64,000 nucleotides of DNA from Aphelocoma coerulescens (lineage: Eukaryota; Chordata; Aves; Passeriformes; Corvidae). The position numbers and the translations under genes are program-made. The stretch covers positions 50,714,214 to 50,778,213 of the forward strand of contig NC_091017.1 in NCBI RefSeq assembly GCF_041296385.1, in the 5' to 3' direction. How positions within the stretch are numbered: position 1 is the first letter of the stretch; every line of letters starts with the position of its first letter. Of this stretch, positions 51,714 through 64,000 are shown piece after piece. Under the pieces are notes generated by a model. It did not search any database, was not told the origin of the DNA, and worked only from the letters and a program-made list of their open reading frames with translations.

Positions 51714-53485
51714 GAGACAAATAACATCCCTCTCATTTTTTGAGATCAAACAGCATGGTTACAGGCAGAGTCCGAGAATATCTGGTGGATGGGATCATTG
51801 GCGATATACTGAGTATTCCCTCTCATTGATACCAAGCTTTTTGCTGGGCAGTTTCTTTTCTTGATGCTATTTCCAACATATGGAAAGCTCATTTTCTAGT
51901 ACAACAGGGCCAATACATCCCTCTCCTTATGTTGTATCCAAAAGTGACCTAAACATGGTGAAACAATAACCCCACATTTAATAATATTGTAAGACTATCA
52001 GCCAGCTGCAGCAGATTTTCCAGAGGGTATATTGACATCTTGCATATGTGCTTGCAAATATACTGTTTTCAGCCTCTCTAAATTATATGCGTTCATGACT
52101 AAAGCTTGTCAGAGAAAATACTCATGGCCTACTTATTTTTGCCAACATTTAAAAGGAGTGGGTTCCTGGGTTTTCTGGAAAGGTAGGAGAATCAGGTTCT
52201 GCTTCCTCTAAAGCACTTAACTGATATATCAGCAAGGAATGGGCTGGCACAACTCTTCAATAAGTCATTTTCTGTTCACTTTTTCCAGCTGTCTCTTTCA
52301 TAAGATAAGAGAAGAGAGCTGAGGAAAAAGGATACATGCTTTTTATGGAAACATTTCCCATCTCAGATTTACATTAAATAGTTTCCTTGTTGCTTTTCCG
52401 GGATCGTTATTGCAGAGGAATAATTGTTTCGTAAATTCATCTGTCCTTGCTAAACATTTCTGTTTGCCCTTGCAAAAGCACAAAAAGGGAGCACAAGCTA
52501 CAGAATAATGTTAAGATCAAGCTTTCCTATTAGCAAGTGTATTCAGTTCATTGTTTTTGAGATGTGGTAAACAACATAAGTTCGATCCTCTCCCAAGCCA
52601 GTGGGACATAATAAGGAGTTTAAATAATTCCTTACTTCTGGACTTTATTAAGATTATTACAGTTGTTAGTAAGCCCATGTGCACTTTGCTGTAGCACTCA
52701 GAAGCTAACATCCCTGTGATTCAGGAACAAAAACAAGAGATTTTTTTCTCTTTCCCTGACCTATTACCATTTAGTTTCTAACCTGTGCCCATCTCTTGGC
52801 CTGTGGCAAGGGTTTGATGAATGTGTCCTTTACCTAAAAAAATCTCACTTTTAATCTAAATTGTTTTGGGTGTGGAACAGACAATTCAGGGGTTGAACCC
52901 AGCGTGTTGCCCTGAACAGCAGAATAATACCTGCATGTATTTTATTTACTCTGCTTTTCACCACTCTTTTATGTATGTGTCATATGATGTTACATCCAGT
53001 TGGAGAACAGATATATTTGCATCAATTTTCATGTATCAGCTGTGCACCAGCCCCAAGAGAGACTCTTAATTTTCTTCTCTCCTCATGCAGAAGGCAATAT
53101 TTTAAAAAAACATTTAGCTGGGTGCCATGAGATGACTTCATGGAAATTGCGTGGTTTCACTATAACCCTGAGCACATACACAGTAAGGGAGAAAGGCATT
53201 CCTCTTGCAATCCAAGTTTTGGGAGGGTGGAGATGGAAGGCTGGAGGTACAAATCCAAGGTCCAAGATCAGTAAATCAGTCTGCTGTGCAATATCCCTCC
53301 CTCCTTTCCACGCAAGCCTTCTGGCTGAAGTAGCACCCAGAGCTCTCTGCCAGTTCTGTGGGTGAGAGGACCCTGGGCAAAATTTCAGGCTCCTGCAAGG
53401 GCTCTGGGGGAATTTCAGGCTGTCAACAAAGTTTGCTTGGAAAACAAAACAGAGTATGAATAAGCCACTTCCCTTCTGACAACAG

Positions 53486-53688
53486 AGAGGTCCAGAAGCA
53501 GAGAAGATTTTTCCAGCAATTACGCTGCGAGAAGACTCTATGCAAGCATGACAGCAAACATGGCTGGGAAGCAGTGCCTGGAGGAGGGCCACTTGAGTTT
53601 GGAACAAATCAAAAGCCAGGTTCTTAAGTCCATGGTAGATCATGAGGGCAAAGAAGGCAGAGCTTGTGGTTCCCTGCACGACTCAAAG
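53486..53688 (+). other. Candidate plus-strand exon of unknown identity
   Basis: The acceptor cttcccttctgacaacag ends at 53485. A 203-base segment follows, ending AAAG before gtaaag, a good donor. One frame is open throughout (67 codons after two leading bases) and is closed just upstream of the acceptor by TAA at 53461-53463. It includes NYAARRLYASMTANMAGKQ and then LSLEQIKSQVLKSMVDHEG, which look protein-like, with an amphipathic helix in the second part. Its entry phase would fit the donor at 10308. Its exit phase is 0, which would not fit the phase-1 acceptor of the shared DLC1 exon. No family recognised. It might be an alternative terminal or poison exon, part of a non-coding transcript, or chance. 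Confidence 0.22.
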
Positions 53689-56600
53689 GTAAAGGGTGAA
53701 AGGGTTAGCAAGCTCTGGTTTGTCTGAAATTACGCTAGGGTTTGTTTCACAGGTGTTTACAGTACACAGCAGTGACAGGAGAAAACATACAACAACCTTT
53801 GTAACCTCCCCACTGGTCTTTTCTTATGTGTGCCTCCTACATCTGCTCAGTGTGTATGTCCATCCCCAGAAAATGTTGTGCACGCAATGTGTGTGCCTGC
53901 TGCCATGGATGACCCTCATACAGAGTCTCCACAGGCAAGGAATTATGAAATGAATTGTGAAAGCCTTTTCCTCTGCTTATGCTAGAGGAAATGCTTTCAG
54001 TGTGCTTCCTCATGTCCCTTAATCTGTAATCTAAAATTCTCTCTCTTGTTTCCATCATTTTGTTACCCCTTCTTGCACCCTACAGAGTTTCTGCAGTATT
54101 AGCTCAGATCGCTCTATTTTGGTACTGCATCAAACAGCTAATTTCATCTGTTACCACCAGGTGCTTGATGCTTCTTTGCACAAGTTCAGCTCTGAGAAAA
54201 ACTAATTATTTGCACTTTCATGAAAATTTTTGCAGAGTCTTCACTCACTTATTCACATAAGAATAGCCCAACCAAACATTAAAGGAAGTAAAAGTGGTTC
54301 TACTTGGAAATCTTACAGAAAAGTCAAGTAATACACTGACTACTTGAACAAAATAACAGCTGCAAAAAGTGAATGGCAGACTTTAAATGTTAACATTGCA
54401 AAATCATGAAGAAATTGTAATTTAATTATGTTTAATTATCTTCCATTAGAAGAAAAAAATCTGCTACACAGCATTTCAAATGTAATTGCCTCTGTAAAGC
54501 TTTTATTTTTTTGTGGAATTTTCAAAATGTCAATTACACATTTGTAGACCTGTGATGAAGAACTGATTTATCTATGCTTAATCATTCAAGAAAATGTACT
54601 ATACTGTGTGTTCAAAGGAGATAAAATCAGTCAAAACATATGAAATTGTTTTGCTGTCCTACTCTTGCAAAATGGAACAATTCAGGTTGTCCTAATACTT
54701 GATATCACTGAAGTTGTTACTAAAAAATCTACTTTTGCAGCCTGTACTCTTCTCAGTTGACATGGATGACAAGTGTATAACAGGAAGGTTTCCAACACTT
54801 TAAAAGACTTCTTCAGCCATGCCTCAAATGAAGTTCTTTCTGTTCAGTTGTCTTCCTGAGAAATATTATAATCAAGGTAAATTTAAATGCTTCAGGCAAT
54901 CCTTATTTTATTTCAAAACCAGTCCTTGGCACCATAGTCTTCATATAGATATTAAAAAAAAGATGCATCTCATCATATAACTAGTCTGGTTTTGAGTTTG
55001 AGAAAACTTAGCTCTAGGAATCTGAGTTCTGGATATTAAGTTTAAACTAAATGGACGTACAAACCATTTGGAGATTTACCCACCACTGAATGCCAGAAAA
55101 TATGAAAGTGATCTATCTTAGAGTACTTTGTGTTCCTGACAGGGAGTTCCGGGGACTCACTGTCTTATTCCATAATATTGAACACTAGTAACCAAACATC
55201 TGTTAGCAGAGAATGGAAGCTGCAGATAACTGTGGTATCTGTGGAAATAGATATCCTTGGATACTTGAAGTTACTTTGGTAAACTGGTACAGAATAGCTA
55301 CACTGGCAAGATTCTCTCTTGCACCAAGGATTCCAAATAACACAGCATAAACACTAAGGTTATCCCTAGGCAAGAAAACTATAAATGTTATTGATAAGGT
55401 AAAAGAAAATGGGGTGAGATGCATACTTGAATACATACCTTGCACCAAATACTAGTCCATACATCAAATTCAATCTGTATTTTCTCCTTCTCTAAAACAA
55501 CACAGAACTTGAATTTTTTGTGACATCCTATGTCATGATATCCTAAGTCATGACAACAGTTATATTTAATGGCACCCTCAAGACACTGACTTGCGTTACA
55601 AGCAACGTGCAGTCACCCTTGTGAGCTCTCCTCTCTGAGATGAAGAAGATGCTCCCTTTTCTGAACTCTGGTAGCCCTGGAAGTGTCAGAAGCAGACTGA
55701 GAACAGAAACTTCAAGCAATTTTGGGCCTTATACTGGAACCAGTAGGACTTTTCCTTCTTGCTACAATGGTGCAAAAGTAAGGCACAAGACAGTTATGTC
55801 CTGGAGTGTATGGGATACTGTGGGTGGTGACTAAGGGTGAAGTCCAGAAAAGGGAAAAAGACTGGCAGATTTTGTTCACAATTTTATCAGCCAGTTCAGA
55901 ATGTAGCTGTGGAAGATGATCATACCTTTTCGTGTGCTTCAGTCTCTCTAACTGTAAAGTGAGAGCTTATGCATTAAAATTACTTTGAGGCTAAAACATT
56001 GCTTGCAGAATGCTTTGCAAGCCTCAGTTGAAAGTGTCACAGTAGTGCAAATGTGTGTTTTTTCATTTAGTATTGTAGGCAGCATCATCCAGGAGTAGCA
56101 CAGACAGATATGACATTTTCATCATCTCTTGCCTTTAAGTTCCTAATGTACAACCAAACACTGAACAATTCCATTTTCTGAACTCAAATTTTAACTGGAA
56201 ACAAAAAATAGCTATTTGGGTTTTCTTTTTCTTTTCCCTAGGGAAGCCGTAAAATACTTAGGTAGGCAATAGCATTTTGGCTGTTAATGATCTCTAAGAA
56301 ATTACTGTCAGTAATTATAAATGAATATTCTTCTGTAACATATAATCAGTAATCAGAAACTGCTAGGAAAAACAGTGGTGACATGAAATCAGTCACTATA
56401 ATGTGTTTTGACAAATCTCCTAATTAAGAAAATAATTGCCCAAACCACTAAATATGTAGGGAAAAATATATCTTTCAAGTCTGGCAAAAGATGAGCATGT
56501 TCCTTCTAATTTTCATCATTTTTTTCTATGAAAGGGAAGAATCTTCTGTAATATCTGTAACTGGAACTAAACTTCCAAAGGGAGGTTATCCAAGATTGTT

Positions 56601-57472
56601 ATTTCTAGAGCCAAAAGAAAACAGATAGTTGGCAATCATAGCACACCCGCCTATAAAGTACATTTTGGCCAAAAGTAGGCAATTCCATTTTGACTCCAAG
56701 ACTTACATCCCATCCTTAGCTCATCACAGATGGGTGCCTCGTCAGTCACAGCTGTCTGAAACACCCAGATATCTCAGGCCCATCAGGGAATGAAGAGATT
56801 GCATTTTTTTTTTTGGTCAATATGAATTTGCTTTTTTTAAATTTTTTTTTCTACCTAAGTATAACACTGACCTGATTTCCAGCGTTGTTCAGGATTTTCC
56901 CATTTTAAATCTCTAGTGGAAGATAATCCCTAACTTTCACTATGGAGTCAGTCACTAGGCAAGGGAGTCCACATGGTTTAGGATTTTTGTGTCATGCTTT
57001 TACCTCTTCCTTATTCCTTTTCCCATGTGATTTTCTGTAGAAGTCATTCCTCACATTATACACATCTTAGCATTAAAAAAAAAGTTATATCAGGCTTGGT
57101 TAATCCTGTCCTTGAATTGTCTAAGGGATCAAGAATTAATAAAATAGGTGTATGAGTTATCTAATAAAATAGAATTCAGTATTAACTTGGAAGTCCACTT
57201 TTTCCAACTGCAGATGCTATCAGTCATCCATATCTACCCTTAGCATGTTTCTGAAAATCTTTTACATGCACAGATGTGATCTTTCACCTGGTCTGGCTCT
57301 TCTTGCTTTCTTCTGGCAGCACTCAGCCATAAATGCACACAGCAGCCCTGTCACATGAAGTGTGTCTCTGATATCCCATTCTGAGCAACTTTATGTGTTA
57401 GTAAGGAAAAAACCTACAACCACAAAAACAAAATAGAAGAAAGTAACAAACTAGAAGGCAATAAAAACTGGT

Positions 57473-57491
57473 AACAAACAAACAAACAAAA
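57473..57491. repeat. (AACA)n microsatellite
   Basis: Four to five copies of a 4-base unit in an A-rich context. Confidence 0.7.
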
Positions 57492-59426
57492 AAGAAACCA
57501 ACCTGGGATCAAACCCTGATCAGGAAAAATAAAGCCAGCTGTGGCAAGGTTCTGCCTAAAAGCACAAAAATATTCCCATCCATCAGCTTGCCATTAAGCA
57601 GAACCCAATCCTGGAAGAGTTTAGAAACTAAAAATTATTGGGCAAAAAAAGCTATTTCTAAGAAGAAGAAATTTTCCTGCCCAGGTGTGAAGTAAAAACT
57701 TCCCACCTAAGGCAAGGACTGATCATGGGTGGAACGTATGCAAGACTCAGGAAACGGGATGCATGTTCCTCTGATATGGATGGCCTCTGGCAGTCCTGTG
57801 GATATCCCACTCAGTTTTTTTGAGAGGGTTGTGGCAGTACATTTTTTACACATTTTCCTGCTGGTTTGGTAGGGGACAAGAAGACAGTCATAATCACAGC
57901 TTGTCACTTGCCTGACTTACATTTTATATATTTTCATATTGACTACATATAAAGGTGTTGACAGGTTACAAATTTGCACAATTTAGAGATTGAGAGGGCC
58001 TACTACATTGTCATTTCCATTCTACCAGAAATACAGGACCAGCTCTCTTGCTCATTTCCCAGCAACTTACCAGATATCTTGTTCAAAAAACTGTTAATTC
58101 CACTTTCTTTGTGAGTTTATTCCACACCTGAGTGACTACCATCGTCAGGAAGTCAAAGTGAACACTAACTGGACCTAACGAAACCTCTTCTTAAGTCTCA
58201 AAATAGTTCTTTTGTTTTTCTTCAATATCCATGCATCTCTGACTTGCTGATTATTTCCCAGAAGCAGAAGTTCCAAATTTACTTCTGAGAAGACTTTTCC
58301 TGACCCACCAAAAGTAAAAGATACAGGAAATTATATAAGAAATGTCCATGTAGTTGTCACCATGTTTTCCAGGCTGGAAAATGAGAAGAAAATTTGATAA
58401 AATTGAGTTGTTTCTCTGAAGAAATTTTTCTCAGTCTCATGCATGAAAATGATACTCTAAATAGTTTTACATGTGAATTTTGCAGTTAATGTTACAAATA
58501 GTACTTTGACATTTTTATGGTCTGTTTTAATTAAATGAAGCAAAGTCTGCTCTTCTGAGTGATTCATTTATCCTATCAACCTTTCTATTTTTGCAAGATT
58601 AAATCAGGAAGTTCGCATTAAGCTTCCTTTCCTGGAATTCCAGTTGAACATTATTACCCTTTGTTTAGACTGTATCACTTATTCAGCTGATAAGAGTAGA
58701 CTATTCCACTGGAGAGACAGAGATTCAGCAATTTAGATCCCTTAAAGAGCATTCTGTATTTTCCAGTAAATGAGTATACTACATGTTTCAGGAAGCTACT
58801 GAAAATTATAGCACTTTTTAAATCTGCAGACATGAAACTGTATACTAATGCAATGATGTGTCTCAGCAAAGCACACATAATATTTTTTAGCCTTGACATT
58901 AGGAGGGATGTTATAGCTTTGCATCATTTAGTTCTCAGTGCAATCCCACAGCTTGATCATGATCTCCAGGACAATACAAAAGAACACTGATTCTGATTCT
59001 AAGAGAATAAAAATTTGGACTAAGACAAACGTTTTAAATTCTGAAGTAATTTGTCATGTTTTGAACTTTGAAGTTACCATCTGAAGTCTTAGAATCAAGG
59101 TGCATTGCTAAGGGAGAGGCATTTTAAAATGCCAGAGATACAACTTCAAGCAGGAAACCTAAGCAAGACTTGTGGTTCAGGTTGTTACAATGATCCTTAA
59201 AATCCATGATGATCTAAAATATACACACACTTTAATTCGGGACTGTTCTCTGAAATTATGCTGCCTACATTCTTTGACTATTATGTTTGTTTTACTCTGT
59301 AGTATCCTGAATTCTGGTATATATGTGAAAACTGCCTAGATTTACAATGTATTTAACTACTCAGATTAATTTGTTTTACTTTTTTGTGGAGATGGTTTTT
59401 GGCTTGGTGGTTTTGGTGTTCATTGG

Positions 59427-59460
59427 TTTTGTTTGTTTGTTTGTTTGTTTGTTTGTTTGT
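59427..59460. repeat. (TTTG)n microsatellite
   Basis: About eight perfect copies of the unit inside a G/T-rich stretch from about 59380 to 59490. The open frame at 59347-59541, with CLFVCLFVC repeats, is a product of this repeat. Confidence 0.93.
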
Positions 59461-62400
59461 GTTGGTTTGGTTAGGCTTGTTGGGGGTTTTTTGCCTAGGA
59501 CATCTAGTTTTGTAAACAAAGAAAACCACATTTGTTCTTAAACTTACACCTGAATTTCTTGTTATGTTTGCACCAGAATCAGGTAAAACTCCAATTATGC
59601 TTCTTACTTAATCTACCTGAATCCCAAATTCTTATTTCCCAGCATTTCCTTTGGTGCCTGGATCCAATTTGTCTTTCAGCATGAACTAGAGTAAAAACCT
59701 GCTTCTCTCTGCAGCCTGATGTGATATTTACCAATACTCATAAATAAGAGCACCAATCTGTAGCCTTACGCAGAGCACAGATTTTCCAAAATATCTAAAC
59801 TAGAAGGGAGCACAGTGTGATGAGCATTCCTAAATTGTTAGAAATTACATATATATAAAACTATATATGTACTTATACAATAGACACAGACAGAAAATGG
59901 ATCTTTATATCTTTTTATGCATTTTATGTTCTCACATTTATAAAATATGAAGAAAAATTAAATCTGCAGAAAAAAATACTTTTCATCTTCCCCAAATCTA
60001 TCAATATCTAGTTCCCTTGCAATTAAGCAAAATCTCCATAAATTAAAGCAAATAATAAAAACTTAATAAATGTGGTTGTTTGCTGAGGTCAAATAACTCA
60101 TATTCTTATTAGCTGAGGGGGCTAAACCTGAAAGGGTTCATAAAATAACTTAGTGTCTAACCCTAATTATTGCAAACAAAGATCAAAAGAAAAGCTTATC
60201 AAAAGTGGAGACAGTTTATTTCCATCTTGGAACAAAGGACAAAAGACACAGTGTCTTGTCCTTCCTTTGAGGTTTCTCTGTCAGCTCCCTTCCACTCCCT
60301 TTCCTGATAGGCTGAAATATCTTGATGGCTGTTCTGTTGACTAAAACACAATAATCAATTCTGGGGAACATGTCAGCTACTTATTTTTATAACAGGAACA
60401 GTGAAAATAGCATCACATTGTTAATAGAGGTAAAAGTGATTAAAAATACCCTTTTGAGTTTTCCTTTCTAGTTCCTATCATCACAATGCACTGGAATTGA
60501 TCCAGAACAAACGATGACTCTAGATACACACATTTTTACAGGAATCAGAGAACTTTGATTCATCTTTAGTATATGAAGGAATGCTTGTCTTTTAAAGCTG
60601 CTGCTGTATGAACCAAGAAAAACAAGTTTCCCTTTTTATGTATATATTTATTTTTTCAGATTACTATTTCAAATTTAAAGCAAAGAGGCATTTGTCTCTA
60701 AATTAGTCTTAGAGAGCCTGTTTATTTCTTTACAGTATATGCATACACAGTCTATGTCAAACTGCTACAAAGAAATGTGACTAGGAGCCTTTATTTGCTA
60801 ACGCTGCAAATTGCAGAGCCGTGTTCTGTGACATCACAGAGTTTGTGTAGTAGCATGTACTCAAAATGATACTTATTAATTAAGTACAGAATGAAAAGGG
60901 CATAGATAGCATCTTTAAAAGATATATTAAACTCATGTATAAACTTCATAATGTTTGCCTGGCTTAAAAAGGTAGCATAAATTTCTCCAAAATTTTAAAC
61001 AGGCACAGAAAATTTTGTTCCCTGTCCAACAGAGAAATGCTATTGAGCACACCAATGTAAATATCCCTACTGTTTTTTAATTTCCTTATTAAAAAAGTGA
61101 ATCCCTTTGTTGATATTGAGGATATCATATCCCGAATAAGCTTCTTGATATAAAGATGGCTAAGAAAAAGATCATTCAAATAGGTGGAAAGTATTTCAAG
61201 ATAAAAAGATCAGATAAGCAGTGCTTGATGCACTCTGTTGAGACAAACTCCTCATTCGGTGCCAAGTATTATTAAAAATTCATTTTCTTAGCTGACACAT
61301 GGACTTTTCATGCAGAGAGACCATTATGAAAAGCCTTGCTGTTCTGATAATCTGTACTTTGATTTCTGGCATTATCAGCCAGATCAGAAATAGTGGGTAA
61401 AAGTGGCCAGAGGATAAAACATCAGCTTTTCATTCTTGAGGAGATATGCTTATTGGAATGAGTTTAAGAGTTTCAAATGAAGTGTGGCTGAGAACATAGA
61501 AATGGTGTGTGAAAGATCCTGGAAATTCATCACCAAAAAACTAAGCACATGATACTGCAAACATTTATGCCCTCCAGTTTGAATATACCCTTCAAACCAA
61601 ATAGAATTGCATATATGAATTTGTATGAATGAGGTTTAAATTCCTTTCCATCCTGAAATAAACAAAGTCCTTTCTAACCATGGAAGGAGATCTTTTAAGA
61701 TGACAAATATTATTTCATGTCAAACAGACCAACCCATCACTATTGTCTGGGCTTTCCATAATGCTCTGCAATACATTATAGAGTAGCTATAAAATGTTAG
61801 GTAGCTCTCAGATTGGTTTAGATTATACTCTGTGTGCTCTGATAATGTCTGTCCTAACATAACTAATTGCTATATAAAGCAATTCTAGCAGAAATTCATC
61901 TGGATACTTGAAGACCATTCTCCTTCCTGTTTCATTTAGTACGTTTGTTTATGTCCAAGTATTGAGAGCACTGGCTCCATGGAAGCATTAAATTAATTGC
62001 TAGATTTGTGTTACTACAATTGCAGGCACAGTTTACTTGGTCACAATTCACTCAGTCTGGCAGTAATCTTGTCTCTCAGACTTCCAATATTTACATTTTG
62101 ATTTCTAGATTCTCAGTTCCTCCTTTTGGTCTGTATGCTTTTCCCTCATTGGGGATCACTATCCAACAGCTCTGGATCTAATGTTCTGCTTCCTCTTTAC
62201 CTGAGTTGGCCAAAAAAATAGAAGATAAGGAAAGGATCTAAGGAAGGCACTTCTACCCTTGCAATTGCTATTTGTAGAAGGTACCTATAAAAGGGAAAAG
62301 AAGACAAAGACAGAAATGGAAGGAAAGGAAATGGGAAAAAAAGCTGGAGAAATTGGCAGTAGGTGAAATAAATACCCAGAATAGGTGCTATAGAAATGAA

Positions 62401-64000
62401 GGTGAGAAATTCTTATTCAAGGTGCAAAGATTTTATATGGCTTAGTGTGAGAACGGGTGTTATCATAAGGCAATGCAGGAAAGTTATTTTGCCCTTTATA
62501 AACAGACGGAGTGCCCAAGAATCCTAGGTTAGCTAAAAGGTTGCTTTGGTGGGCAGTAACTCACTGCCTCAGAAGCAAATCTAAGGATGAACTGTCCCTG
62601 CTCTCGTTCTGTATGCTAGCCAGGAAGTTTCCCTCATGGCTCAAATCTCATCAGCTAACTTTGTGAAATGCAGCAGAAATAGCAAAGGAGACAAGCTACT
62701 GAACACTTCAGATACCTGTCTAACATAGAGGTGAACACCAGTTTGGGCATTTGGTTAATTTTCTACATATTTGCAATGACATAATCTTCTTGTCTTTACT
62801 ATAAGACCACATTCAAAACAGTATATGATTTTGGGATATCTGGCTCATAATTTTTTGACACAGGAAACTCTTGACCCTAGAACAAGTGACATGTGGTTTT
62901 TATTTCCAAATATTTCCAAATACTTCAGTTCACTTCATCAGCTCAGAAATTCCATATTCTAACCTGTTAACATCTAAATTGTCAGGATATTTTCTATAGA
63001 TTTTTCTTAGTGCTAACACTGATTTATATTAAGGAACTGAGAGGCAAACTTAGCTTCTTAGATCTTAGGTAATTAAGTTTGTAAGGTCAATATGACATGC
63101 ACAACAGATTCTAAAAATCTACTGGTAAATCAGTTGGAAAGTTTTGAATATACACCTTTCAAGTCATTGTTTATATTTCCTGACTAAAAATCAGAGGCCA
63201 GGAGCAGTGTTAATCTTGAGATCTGTAGTTGGAAAAAGTAGCAATTCCTCAGCAAAGAAAACTGAGAGTATTTCTGTACTCTAGTGCTGCTAATGAGAAA
63301 TACAATTCCCTGAGTGATTTAAAGGCTCTTGTTTCAAAGGAGGGAAAGTTCTGGTTTGAGCATGAAAGGTTCAGGATGTCCTTTCATTGTTAATCACTTT
63401 CCCCATTGATCCTAGCACAGGTATGTCCCTGGCTGCCTTGAATTCCCTGAAGCTGTGATCAAACAAAAAGCAGGTTAGCTCAACGAATATTTTTTCCCTG
63501 CATTACTTTTTTCAAAATGGATGTTTCTTACTTTAAAGTTCAAGACCAGAAATTATCCAAGCCCTTGTTAGCACTGCATCCTATAAATCATGTTGTTCAT
63601 AGTTTTAACTAGGGCCTATGAAGAAGTAATCAGGTTCTACATCTACTTAAGGCTTATTGTTTTGTACCACCCATCATATGTACTAATGAATCTTCAGTAA
63701 AATCACCGGAAACAAAAGACACAGAAAATCCAAGGACAAAAATATTTTGAAAACATCAGAGTATTTTTTCCATGTATGTAACTTCTTAGATGCCCACAGA
63801 GCCCATCATATTACTGTGCAGCTGGCCACTTGGTGGTCATGGAAAAAGAAAGGGGTTCTTCAGAATACATTTGCTGGTATAGTAAAGGTGTCATACGGAA
63901 ATGTGAATCATTTGCTATAGAATGAAATAAGATAAACTTTGCCTGTTATCAATTTCTTGTGTCTAACTAACTGCAGTAGGTGCTTAGCTCTTGCAAATTA

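Larger units (their letters stand above)
48106..64000. other. Intronic DNA, 16 kb; no confirmed gene
   Basis: Unique AT-rich DNA with two exon-like segments (50615-50713 minus, 53486-53688 plus) listed separately. The frame at 48882-49334 (+, 150 codons) and the one at 53083-53679 (-, 198 codons, the longest in the window) have no recognisable domain. The latter runs opposite the plus-strand candidate exon. The shared exon that should follow the alternative first exon (SAM domain start) was not found up to the end of the window. Confidence 0.4.

Noticed and set aside
53083..53679. Longest open frame in the window, 198 codons on the minus strand
   Set aside because: No recognisable domain and no flanking splice logic. 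Its right third lies opposite the plus-strand candidate exon, whose low stop density partly explains it.
59347..59541. Small Cys/Leu/Phe/Val-rich membrane-like protein
   Set aside because: Encoded by the (TTTG)n microsatellite and its G/T-rich flanks.

Overview
The window reads as avian nuclear DNA and is almost entirely non-coding. It is AT-rich, CpG-poor and dense in stop codons. The evidence for a bird is repeat-based. Two CR1 retrotransposon copies carry the bird-type 3' end, including the phrase 'cccttccaacc' followed by a decayed 'attctatgat' tail. A third fragment encodes CR1 reverse transcriptase on the minus strand. There is also a degraded LTR of a common avian endogenous retrovirus type. 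No Alu, L1 or B-type SINE is visible.

The one coding feature I recognise is a short first coding exon at 10194-10308 (+). It encodes 38 codons plus one base, ends in a consensus splice donor, and is preceded by a TATA box. Its product (RRSFSDHIRDSTARALD, then VIWKNTRDRRLA) matches my recollection of the alternative N-terminus of the DLC1/STARD13 family of START-domain RhoGAPs. It is most likely the DLC1 'isoform 4' type. The phase-1 donor would let it join the shared downstream exon that starts the SAM domain (IEAKEACDWL). I could not find that exon or the first exon of the common short DLC1 isoform (MCRKKPD...) here. The remaining ~53.7 kb downstream is therefore best read as one large DLC1 intron. 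The ~10 kb upstream is either an intron of the longest isoform or the 5' flank of this internal promoter.

Layout: 1-10 kb unique non-coding DNA with one GC-richer patch; 10.07-10.31 kb TATA promoter and alternative first exon; 12.97-13.35 kb CR1 3' end (+); 13.4-29.8 kb intron with simple repeats; 29.80-30.55 kb CR1 ORF2 fragment (-); 35.8-36.4 kb LTR (-) bracketed by an unusual 19-bp direct repeat; 48.0-48.1 kb CR1 tail (+); the rest is intron with microsatellites. Two exon-like segments, at 50.6 kb (-) and 53.5 kb (+), have good splice signals and open frames but match nothing I know. They are listed as low-confidence candidates. The other open frames in the window (up to 198 codons) look like chance or shadow frames. 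There are no rRNA or tRNA genes, CRISPR arrays, operons or complete genes. I found no convincing novel biological system.
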